DNA from: Ulvibacter sp047614245
Lineage (GTDB): Bacteria > Bacteroidota > Bacteroidia > Flavobacteriales > Flavobacteriaceae
NCBI GenBank assembly: GCA_047614245.1
Contig: JBLHIC010000043.1
Location: forward strand, 1-19,725
Reading direction: 5' to 3'
Length of the DNA: 19,725 nt
Each line of letters opens with the position of its first letter. Position 1 is the stretch's first letter. A model generated the notes under the pieces. The model was not told where the DNA came from. It saw only the letters and a list, made by a program, of their open reading frames with translations, and ran no database searches. The position numbers and the translations under genes are program-made. Shown one piece after another: positions 14,043 to 19,725 of the stretch.

Positions 14043-14633
14043 TTATTCCTTTAAATCTTTCTCTACTACAACAAAGGATAACACCAATTTCTTTGCTTCC
14101 ATTAGGGCGATATCCAAATCATTGTTTTCAATAATATAGTCAAATTGTGGTGCGGTCGCCAATTCAACTGATGCTTTCGCGATGCGCATATTAATTCGTT
14201 CATCACTCTCCGTTTTTCGCTTTTTCAAACGTATCTTGAGTTCATCTATGCTTGGTGGTTTTACAAAAACGGCCAATGTTTTCTCCGGAAACTTCTTCTT
14301 AATCCTAAGTCCGCCAACCACATCGATATCAAAAACCACATGTTTTCCTAATGCCCAAATTCGTTCAACTTCAGTTTTCAATGTTCCGTAAAAATTATCG
14401 CGATATACCTCTTCCCATTCAAGAAAATCTCCATTTTTTATATGAAGTTTGAAGTCCTTTAAGGAGATGAAGTAATAATTCTCACCATCTTTTTCATCAC
14501 CACGAGGGTCGCGTGAAGTAGCCGAAACGGAAAAATCTAGATTAAGTTCTTTCTGATTGAGCAAGTATTGAACAATAGTTGTTTTTCCACTTCCTGAAGG
14601 TGCAGAAAAAACAATTAATTTACCACCCTTCAT
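14043..14633 (-). CDS. gmk: Guanylate kinase
   Basis: This 196-residue cytosolic kinase converts GMP and ATP to GDP and ADP. The P-loop SAPSGSGKTT is at residues 10-19. The GMP-binding region is recognisable in VSATSRDPRGDEKDGENYYF (the TR.PR..E..G..Y pattern) and in FLEWEEVYRDNFYGT. The lid region contains KKRKTESDERINMRI. It ends normally for the family. The ATG overlaps the yicC stop as TAATG, indicating translational coupling, and nadD follows after 39 nt. This yicC-gmk-nadD order is common in Bacteroidota. Confidence 0.97.
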   Translation of the reverse strand: MKGGKLIVFSAPSGSGKTTIVQYLLNQKELNLDFSVSATSRDPRGDEKDGENYYFISLKDFKLHIKNGDFLEWEEVYRDNFYGTLKTEVERIWALGKHVVFDIDVVGGLRIKKKFPEKTLAVFVKPPSIDELKIRLKKRKTESDERINMRIAKASVELATAPQFDYIIENNDLDIALMEAKKLVLSFVVVEKDLKE

Positions 14634-15490
14634 TATAAAACGTTTAAAGCTTGTTCCTTAATTTTTTCGAGTTCATCTTTCATTTGAACCACCAATTGCT
14701 GCATTGGAGCAAAATTAGCTTTCGATCCAATGGTGTTAATCTCGCGACCAATTTCTTGCGTTATAAATCCTAATTTTTTACCATTAGAATCGCTAGAATG
14801 AATATTTTCATTGAAATAATTAAGATGAGTTGTAAGCCGCACCTTTTCTTCTGTGATGTCGTATTTTTCAAGGTAGTATACAAGTTCTTGCTCAAATCGA
14901 TTTTCGTCTACAGTCTCTTTTAACTCCTTGACCGCTTTATATAATCGCTCCTTCACATTCTCCATACGCTGCGGGTCTATTTCAATTACCTCCTCGAGCA
15001 AAGCAGCAATTTTCTCCGAACGTTTCAGAAAATCGTTTTCCAGAACTTTGCCTTCATCTGTACGATATTTGTTGATTGCTATTAAGGCATTGTCAACGGC
15101 ATCAATGATAACCTGAAATTCGGCTTGGTCAACTTCCTCGCGTTCTGTTTTTAATGTGTCTGGCATACGTACTGCCATTTTAAGCAACTCGACTTCATCG
15201 CCATCAGAAATATTCTGCAGTTGCTTCATATACTCTTTAATAACTGGTTCATTCAAACGTGCGGTTGTCGCTTCTCCTATACTCTCAATATAAAGATTAA
15301 AATCTACTTTTCCGCGCACCAAGGATTTGGCAAGACGATCACGCATTATTAATTCTTTCTCGCGATATGTAGAGGGAACTCTTGTGTTTAGATCAAGATT
15401 CTTACTGTTTAGCGACTTTATTTCTACGGTGATTTTTTTCGAAGGCAATTGCGCTATGGCTTTACCATAGCCTGTCATGGATTGGATCAT
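14633..15490 (-). CDS. yicC: YicC family endoribonuclease-like protein
   Basis: This 285-residue protein begins with the family signature MIQSMTGYGKA and the following KITVEIKSLNSKNLD. The middle is largely helical, and the conserved C-terminal part (RLTTHLNYFNENIHSSDSNG, KKLGFITQEIGREINTIGSK, LVVQMKDELEKIKEQALNVL) carries the acidic and basic residues linked with RNA cleavage. YicC proteins are stress-related RNases in several bacteria; the flavobacterial role is not established. It is the first gene of the yicC-gmk-nadD unit and overlaps gmk by 1 nt. A weak -7-like TACCTTTA lies about 18 nt upstream. Confidence 0.94.
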   Translation of the reverse strand: MIQSMTGYGKAIAQLPSKKITVEIKSLNSKNLDLNTRVPSTYREKELIMRDRLAKSLVRGKVDFNLYIESIGEATTARLNEPVIKEYMKQLQNISDGDEVELLKMAVRMPDTLKTEREEVDQAEFQVIIDAVDNALIAINKYRTDEGKVLENDFLKRSEKIAALLEEVIEIDPQRMENVKERLYKAVKELKETVDENRFEQELVYYLEKYDITEEKVRLTTHLNYFNENIHSSDSNGKKLGFITQEIGREINTIGSKANFAPMQQLVVQMKDELEKIKEQALNVL

Positions 15491-15508
15491 ATTGAGATTT
15501 TAGAATCG

Positions 15509-15516
15509 TAAAGGTA
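15509..15516 (-). promoter_or_regulatory. Possible -7 box for yicC
   Basis: On the minus strand TACCTTTA differs from TAnnTTTG only at the last base and lies 18 nt before the yicC ATG. No clear TTG -33 element is present at the right distance. Confidence 0.3.
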
Positions 15517-15665
15517 ATGAATTTAGCAGTTGGTAGTTGTATAGTCCTTATTTTGATTCAGAATAATGCAAGAAAATTATCTAGTAAAGGGTACTAATAA
15601 AACTCAACTGATTAATTTTAAACGATGCAGATAATCAGAAAACGCATCATGTTTCTTTCTAAGTA

Positions 15666-16406
15666 CTAGTCGATTTTTTTGATCTTGATGTTGCGATACC
15701 AAACCCTATCTCCGTGATCCTGAAGTCCAATATGACCGGTTTGATATTTTCCGAAGCCCGCCCAATTCTTGAATTTAGAATTGCCAACCATAGCATCCCA
15801 TTCGTCACCATGCAATGGAAACTTAACAATCTCCGTTCCATTAAGCGTTACCTTTCCGCTGTTGGTTGTGTGGTTAACTTCAATAACACAAACGTTCCAT
15901 TGTCCTGCCGGGTTTGTCACATCTGCAGAGGGTGCAATCATATCATATAAAGCCCCAGCTGTATGTCTCCCTTCTCCAACGAAAGCATCCGGATGTTTCT
16001 TATTGTCCAGTACTTGAATTTCCGGGCCAGTTTCATAGGCCTCAGGGAATTTTGAGTCTTCGTGAACTGCCCAAAAAATTCCACTGTTTCCACCTTCAGA
16101 AATTTTCCATTCCAGTGATAAAATAAAACTGCTAAACTGTTCTTTTGAAATGATATTCTTGCCACCTTTTTCTCCCGGGATAAAGGCCATGGCGCCTTCT
16201 TCTATCTTCCATTCTGGGTAAGTACCATCAGATAAATATCCACGCCAACTGTCATAGGACGATCCGTCAAATAAGTTAATCCATTCTGAAGTTTCTTCTG
16301 TTTTTGTATCTTCCATAAGAGCAGTTTCTTCCACAACTTCTGTTGTTTTATTTTTACAAGAAAGGAAAGTAATACATACGATTAAAATAAAGCTTGTTTT
16401 TTTCAT
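15666..16406 (-). CDS. DUF1080 lipoprotein (3-keto-glycoside hydrolase-like), second copy
   Basis: This 246-residue exported protein has the lipoprotein signal MKKTSFILIVCITFLSC (Cys17) and then an acidic Thr/Glu linker to about residue 42. A single DUF1080/PF06439 jelly-roll domain follows: LFDGSSYDSWRGYLSDG, EGGNSGIFWAVHED, PEIQVLDNKKHPDA, GQWNVCVIEVNH, and the typical end GHIGLQDHGDRVWYRNIKIK. The family is now named 3-keto-disaccharide hydrolase. The start chosen is the ATG at 16406; an ORF open to 16544 reads into the upstream gene and lacks a signal at its N-terminus. It lies 10 nt after another DUF1080 gene and is the last gene of the operon. Substrate unknown. Confidence 0.9.
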   Translation of the reverse strand: MKKTSFILIVCITFLSCKNKTTEVVEETALMEDTKTEETSEWINLFDGSSYDSWRGYLSDGTYPEWKIEEGAMAFIPGEKGGKNIISKEQFSSFILSLEWKISEGGNSGIFWAVHEDSKFPEAYETGPEIQVLDNKKHPDAFVGEGRHTAGALYDMIAPSADVTNPAGQWNVCVIEVNHTTNSGKVTLNGTEIVKFPLHGDEWDAMVGNSKFKNWAGFGKYQTGHIGLQDHGDRVWYRNIKIKKID

Positions 16407-16418
16407 TTGTTCTAAATT
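16400..16418 (-). repeat. Translation-start repeat, copy 2
   Basis: On the minus strand, AATTTAGAACAAATGAAAA covers the start codon of the second DUF1080 gene. It is identical over 19 nt to the start region of the first DUF1080 gene (17217-17235). This suggests a tandem gene duplication that kept its initiation region, or a shared initiation signal. Confidence 0.75.
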
Positions 16419-17223
16419 AGAGTTCTCGAACCCAAATATTCCTATAACTAACGCCACTATTGTCCTGATGGTCTTGCAATTTGATTGGTGCCGGTCCATG
16501 AGCGTCATTTTTAGGTAAACCAATATATTCACTAGTGCCTTCAATGTTGAAATGATCTTGAACTAAAACTCCATTATGTAAGACAGTAATTGTTGCCGAT
16601 TTCATTTTTTCACCATTCTCATTAAATTCTGGTGCGTGATATACAATATCGTAACTATTCCAATCGCCTGTTGGCGCCAAGGCTTGCACTAAAGGAGGTG
16701 ATTGCTTGTAAATGGATGCTGCTTGCCCATTAATATATGTCGGATTATCATTATTGTTCAATACCTGCACTTCATATCGGTTTTGAAGGAAAACGCCACT
16801 ATTACTTCGTGCTTGACCTTTAGCCGTATTTTCAGGAGAGCTGCGCCATTCAAGATGCATTTGAATACTCCCAAAACTTTGCTTGGTCTGGATATCTCCA
16901 GTTTTATCTTTTACAGACATGCTGCCGTCTCCATTGAGAGTCCATTGTGCCGCTGTAGAGTCTTTGGCTGTGGTCCATTGATCAAGATTTGAACCATCAA
17001 AAAGAACAATAGCGTCACTTGGTGCTCCTTTTTGTCCGGTCGGATTTACAATAGCTCGAACAGGTTCCCATACTTCAGTTTCTTCCGGTTTAGTAGGTGG
17101 TTCTTCTGCTATTTTTTCTGTAACCTCCGGGTTTTTAACTTTATCTTTTGTTTGACTTTCCCCTACCTCATTACACGAAGCGAAGAGGGCAGTAATTGCA
17201 ATAATAATAGCTAATCTTTTCAT
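16417..17223 (-). CDS. DUF1080 lipoprotein (3-keto-glycoside hydrolase-like), first copy
   Basis: This 268-residue protein has a lipoprotein signal MKRLAIIIAITALFASC (Cys17). A Glu/Lys/Pro/Thr-rich linker runs to about residue 55, and one DUF1080/PF06439 domain follows: VLFDGSNLDQWTTAKD, SNSGVFLQNRYEVQVLNNND, LAPTGDWNSYDIVYHAPEFN, and the end GPAPIKLQDHQDNSGVSYRN. The protein is probably surface- or periplasm-anchored. It belongs to the sugar operon, 13 nt after the epimerase and 10 nt before a second, divergent DUF1080 gene. The two copies share the fold and the end motif but differ widely in sequence, suggesting separate substrates or steps. Hydrolysis or elimination of 3-keto-glycosides is the family-level inference. 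Confidence 0.9.
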   Translation of the reverse strand: MKRLAIIIAITALFASCNEVGESQTKDKVKNPEVTEKIAEEPPTKPEETEVWEPVRAIVNPTGQKGAPSDAIVLFDGSNLDQWTTAKDSTAAQWTLNGDGSMSVKDKTGDIQTKQSFGSIQMHLEWRSSPENTAKGQARSNSGVFLQNRYEVQVLNNNDNPTYINGQAASIYKQSPPLVQALAPTGDWNSYDIVYHAPEFNENGEKMKSATITVLHNGVLVQDHFNIEGTSEYIGLPKNDAHGPAPIKLQDHQDNSGVSYRNIWVREL

Positions 17224-17235
17224 TTGTTCTAAATT
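17217..17235 (-). repeat. Translation-start repeat, copy 1
   Basis: On the minus strand this is the same 19-nt sequence as at 16400-16418, covering the ATG of the first DUF1080 gene. Ten bases before and six after the ATG are identical in both copies. Confidence 0.75.
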
Positions 17236-17236
17236 T

Positions 17237-18286
17237 TTAAAGGCCTAATATTCTTTTTAATTGTTCTTTGTCAATATCGTCTCCAGCAAAATCATCAAAT
17301 CGCTTTTGAGTTGCTTCAATAATATGGTCACTGATAAACTTAGCACCTTCTCGAGCTCCTTGTTCAGGACTTTTAATTACGCATTCCCATTCCATGACCG
17401 CCCAAACATCACAACCATATTCCGTCAATTTGCTAAAAATAGTTTTAAAATCTATTTGACCATCGCCAAGAGAACGATATCTCCCAGCCCGATCTTTCCA
17501 ATCGTTATAGCCTCCAAAGGTACCACGTTTGCCATCCGGTCTAAATTCACTATCCTTGACGTGAAATGCTTTGATAAATTCGTGGTAATGATCAATGTAT
17601 TTAATATAATCTAATTGTTGCAATACAAAATGGCTCGGGTCATAAAGAATATTAACCGCCTTATGATTTCCTGTTGCTTTCAAAAATCGCTCAAAAGTAT
17701 CCCCGTCGTGAAGATCTTCTCCTGGGTGAATTTCATAACACAGGTCTACTCCATTCTCTTCAAATTCATTTAAGAGTGGCAGCCATCTTTTTGCAAGTTC
17801 TGCAAAGCCCATTTCAACCAGTCCATCGGGGCGTTGCGGCCACGGATGCATTGTATGCCATAATAAAGAACCGCTAAAAGTTGCGTGTGCTTTTAATCCA
17901 AGATGTTTACTGGCTCTTGCCGCACTTATAAGTTGTTGACGCGCCCATTCCGTTCGTTTCGCAGGATTATTTTTACAGTCTTTTGGTGCGAAGTTGTCAA
18001 ACATGATATCATACGCAGGGTGAACAGCAATTAGCTGCCCTTGCAAATGAGTGGAAAGCTCTGTTATTTCCAGTCCGTAACTATTTATTCTACCTTTAAA
18101 TTCATCGCAATAGACTTTACTTTCTCCAGCTAGATTAAGATCAATTAGTTTTTCTGAAGTAGGTATTTGGATTCCCTTATAGCCCAAATCGGAAGCCCAT
18201 TGACATAACCCATCCAAAGTGTTGAAAGGAGGTTTGTCATCCATAAATTGAGCAAGGAATACAGCAGGGCCTTTAATTGTTTTCAT
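17237..18286 (-). CDS. Sugar phosphate isomerase/epimerase-like TIM barrel
   Basis: This 349-residue cytosolic protein is of the AP-endonuclease-family-2 (xylose isomerase-like) TIM-barrel type (PF01261). Likely metal ligands are Glu185 in YEIHPGED, Asp216 and His219 in YDPSHF, His242 in AFHVKDSE and Glu299 in VMEWEC. ELSTHLQGQLIAVHPAYD and the HATFSGSLLWHTMHPWPQRP loop line the pocket in relatives. It has no signal peptide. In comparable Bacteroidota loci such proteins work with Gfo/Idh/MocA oxidoreductases and DUF1080 proteins on 3-keto sugars; direct substrate evidence is absent here. It lies 105 nt after the oxidoreductase, the largest gap in this operon, and a GC-rich hairpin ends 7 nt before its ATG. 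Confidence 0.9.
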   Translation of the reverse strand: MKTIKGPAVFLAQFMDDKPPFNTLDGLCQWASDLGYKGIQIPTSEKLIDLNLAGESKVYCDEFKGRINSYGLEITELSTHLQGQLIAVHPAYDIMFDNFAPKDCKNNPAKRTEWARQQLISAARASKHLGLKAHATFSGSLLWHTMHPWPQRPDGLVEMGFAELAKRWLPLLNEFEENGVDLCYEIHPGEDLHDGDTFERFLKATGNHKAVNILYDPSHFVLQQLDYIKYIDHYHEFIKAFHVKDSEFRPDGKRGTFGGYNDWKDRAGRYRSLGDGQIDFKTIFSKLTEYGCDVWAVMEWECVIKSPEQGAREGAKFISDHIIEATQKRFDDFAGDDIDKEQLKRILGL

Positions 18287-18293
18287 ACAATTG

Positions 18294-18307
18294 CCCGCGG
18301 AGGCGGG
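18294..18307 (-). repeat. GC-rich mini-hairpin just upstream of epimerase start
   Basis: On the minus strand CCCGC-CTCC-GCGGG forms a 5-bp all-G/C stem with a 4-nt loop, ending 7 nt before the ATG. Its context ACCCGCCTCCGCGGGCA nearly matches the element before batB (3863-3879). Without a T-tract it does not look like a terminator. Confidence 0.65.
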
Positions 18308-18391
18308 TGTCTTTTAAAATTATTAAAAATAAATATTCAAATAAGGTCTCGATTGCCCCTGTTTGCTGATAAAGGTAGGCTCGACCAGATA

Positions 18392-19525
18392 TTATAAGTC
18401 TTTCCAAACATTTCCACCTTCGTGTGATTCAACAGCAACTTCAATAAAATGCATTCCCCGAACTCCGTCCCTTATTGACGGGAACTCGGCAGGATCATAA
18501 TCTTGCCCTCGTATAGCTTTAGCCATTCCTTTATAAAGATTTCCCATAGCGTCAAAAATTCCTTCAGGATGACCTGGAGGTAATTTTGTGCCATCTAGTG
18601 ATAAATCACTATTGTAGGCATGACCGGGCTTTAAAGTTCGCATAGGCTGTCCATCTTCAAGCAAATAGAGGTAATTTGGATTTTCCTGTTCCCATTTCAA
18701 ACCAGCTTTTTTTCCGTAGATAGCTACCGTAAAATTATTCTCTTCACCAGTAGCTATTTGACTCGCCCTCAAAACACCTTTAGTGTGCTTATCGAAACGC
18801 AATAATACTGTCCCATCAATATCCATCTCATTATCATCGTACAGATGGTTGAGATCTGCTAATATTGAATTAATATCCATCCCAGTTACATATTCTAACA
18901 TCTGATAAGCATGCACACCAATATCTCCCATACAGCAACTAATTCCAGATTTTGAGGGGTCAAGTCTCCAGGTTGTACTTCTAAGGTTTTTATTGTGAAT
19001 TATTGGGTTTATCCAACCTTGATAGTATTGCGCATCAACTTTCTGTACTTCACCAATCACACCTTCCGCAATCATTTTTTTCATCTGACGGACCATTGGA
19101 TATCCAGTATAGGTATGTGTTAATGCAAAATGAGTATTACTTTCATATTGTAGCTTCCCCAAAGCAAGAGACTCATCATAAGTCATTGTCATTGGCTTTT
19201 CACATATTACGTTGAATCCGGCTTCAATTAGTTTTGTCGCCATTGGATAATGTAGAAAATTTGGGGTCAATATTGACACTACCTTAATGCGATCGGTCTC
19301 GGGAAGCTTCAATTCTTCAGAAATTAATTCGTCTAAATTTGCATAAATCCTGTTCGTCGGGATCCCAATTTCTTTGGCAAATTCGACACTAATTTTTATA
19401 TCTTGATTAAATACACCGCCTGTTAATTCATAGGCATCAAACATACCGGCAGCTACTCGATGTAATACTCCGATTAAGGAATCACCACCGCCTCCAAGCA
19501 CGCCCCATTTTATTTTGTTACTCAT
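18392..19525 (-). CDS. Gfo/Idh/MocA family oxidoreductase
   Basis: This 377-residue NAD(P)-dependent sugar dehydrogenase has an N-terminal Rossmann domain with a glycine-rich loop GVLGGGGDS (about 8-16), and the family EKP motif at 109-111 with the expected catalytic Lys110. The C-terminal substrate domain contains GDIGVHAYQM (Asp201, His205 as likely catalytic pair). No Tat or Sec signal is visible, so it appears cytosolic. Family members oxidise or reduce sugar hydroxyls; with DUF1080 and a TIM-barrel neighbour, oxidation at C3 of a glycoside is a reasonable guess. It starts 2 nt after the MFS permease stop and leads the three following genes. Confidence 0.92.
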   Translation of the reverse strand: MSNKIKWGVLGGGGDSLIGVLHRVAAGMFDAYELTGGVFNQDIKISVEFAKEIGIPTNRIYANLDELISEELKLPETDRIKVVSILTPNFLHYPMATKLIEAGFNVICEKPMTMTYDESLALGKLQYESNTHFALTHTYTGYPMVRQMKKMIAEGVIGEVQKVDAQYYQGWINPIIHNKNLRSTTWRLDPSKSGISCCMGDIGVHAYQMLEYVTGMDINSILADLNHLYDDNEMDIDGTVLLRFDKHTKGVLRASQIATGEENNFTVAIYGKKAGLKWEQENPNYLYLLEDGQPMRTLKPGHAYNSDLSLDGTKLPPGHPEGIFDAMGNLYKGMAKAIRGQDYDPAEFPSIRDGVRGMHFIEVAVESHEGGNVWKDL

Positions 19526-19527
19526 AT

Positions 19528-19725
19528 TTATTCTTTATATTCTATTTCTTCATTTTTAAACAAGAATGCAAAAATCACAAATACTGCAATTGCAAAAATA
19601 GCTGGAAAGGTCCATATCGATTGCCAAGCGTGGCCGCCATCCCCCAATAAATTGGCATCGGTGATTTTCCCAGCGATATAAAACCCTACGAGCATGCCAA
19701 CTCCATATGTAGCTAGGGTTATTAG
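19528..19725 (-). CDS. MFS permease, NupG-like, C-terminal fragment
   Basis: The last 65 residues of a transporter are seen, with the rest beyond the right edge. They contain one helix (LITLATYGVGMLVGFYIAGK), the short loop ITDANLLGDGGHAWQSIW, a final helix (TFPAIFAIAVFVIFAFLF) and a charged tail KNEEIEYKE. The loop and final helix are typical of the nucleoside:H+ symporter (NupG/XapB-like) branch of the major facilitator superfamily. Bacteroidota sugar loci often include such permeases, so the cargo may be a sugar rather than a nucleoside. The stop is 2 nt from the oxidoreductase ATG, so it is the upstream operon member. Confidence 0.8.
   Translation of the reverse strand, partial: LITLATYGVGMLVGFYIAGKITDANLLGDGGHAWQSIWTFPAIFAIAVFVIFAFLFKNEEIEYKE

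Noticed and set aside
15623..15648. GATGC...GCATC inverted repeat after the sugar operon, considered as its terminator
   Set aside because: The stem is only 5 bp with a loop of about 15 nt and no T-run in the direction of transcription.
15666..16165. Several overlapping ORFs of 60-82 residues on both strands across the DUF1080 gene
   Set aside because: They are other-frame shadows of a well-supported coding sequence, without start signals or recognisable domains.
16407..16544. Upstream extension of the second DUF1080 gene to an ATG at 16544
   Set aside because: The extension overlaps the end of the first DUF1080 gene in another frame and would bury the lipoprotein signal at residue 47. The ATG at 16406 gives a normal signal and a start region matching its paralogue.
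18350..18386. Possible promoter or stem (GGTC...GACC, TACCTTTA on the minus strand) before the epimerase gene
   Set aside because: The stem is 4 bp with a very long loop, and the -7 match lacks the final G and a -33 partner. The gap is better read as intercistronic within an operon.

Overview
The window looks like chromosomal DNA of a marine-type member of the Flavobacteriaceae (Bacteroidota). The base composition is AT-rich, Shine-Dalgarno motifs are weak or absent, and several genes are preceded by the Bacteroidota -7 promoter box TAnnTTTG. The gene set also points there: a complete MoxR/Bat aerotolerance operon, the yicC-gmk-nadD cluster, DUF1080 lipoproteins and a PheS of flavobacterial type. 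I see no tRNA, rRNA, CRISPR array, insertion sequence or phage gene. Most of the window is core genome.

Region 1 (1-8313, + strand) is the Bat operon: the 3' end of moxR, a DUF58 protein, a membrane-anchored BatD-like protein, batA, batB, batC, batD and batE. Most gaps are short, and two junctions overlap (1 nt and up to 17 nt). Signal peptides, membrane segments and positive-inside charges suggest that MoxR and DUF58 are cytosolic. The VWA domains of BatA/BatB, the TPRs of BatC/BatE, the BatD ectodomain and the BatE SH3 domain would face the periplasm. The system is linked to stress and oxygen tolerance, but its biochemistry remains unclear.

Region 2 (8322-11931) holds housekeeping genes: cvpA (-), a conserved hypothetical (+), pheS (+), a second hypothetical (+) and gpsA (-). 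The convergent gene ends are extremely tight (8 nt and 0 nt). Region 3 (12137-15490) has a Flavobacteriaceae lipoprotein of unknown function with a strong terminator. Beyond it is a 240-nt stretch that may be a decayed gene remnant, then the minus-strand cluster yicC-gmk-nadD, where nadD is forced to use a TTG start.

Region 4 (15666-19725, - strand) is a carbohydrate operon. In transcription order it encodes the C-terminal end of an MFS permease of the NupG-like type, a Gfo/Idh/MocA oxidoreductase, a TIM-barrel sugar isomerase/epimerase and two tandem DUF1080 lipoproteins. The families match the recently recognised 3-keto-glycoside route (oxidation at C3, then elimination/hydration to break the glycosidic bond). 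Here the oxidoreductase appears cytosolic while the DUF1080 proteins are exported.

The least expected signals are small. Two near-identical hairpins (CCCGC-YTYC-GYGGG) sit 6-7 nt upstream of the start codons of unrelated genes (batB and the epimerase). A triple heptad repeat spans the start codon of the BatD-like gene. A 14-bp palindrome forms the last codons of cvpA where it meets batE. A gene remnant may lie downstream of nadD. I found no clearly new multi-gene system. The only stretch above 300 nt without an intact gene is 13055-13412, which holds the terminator and the putative remnant.
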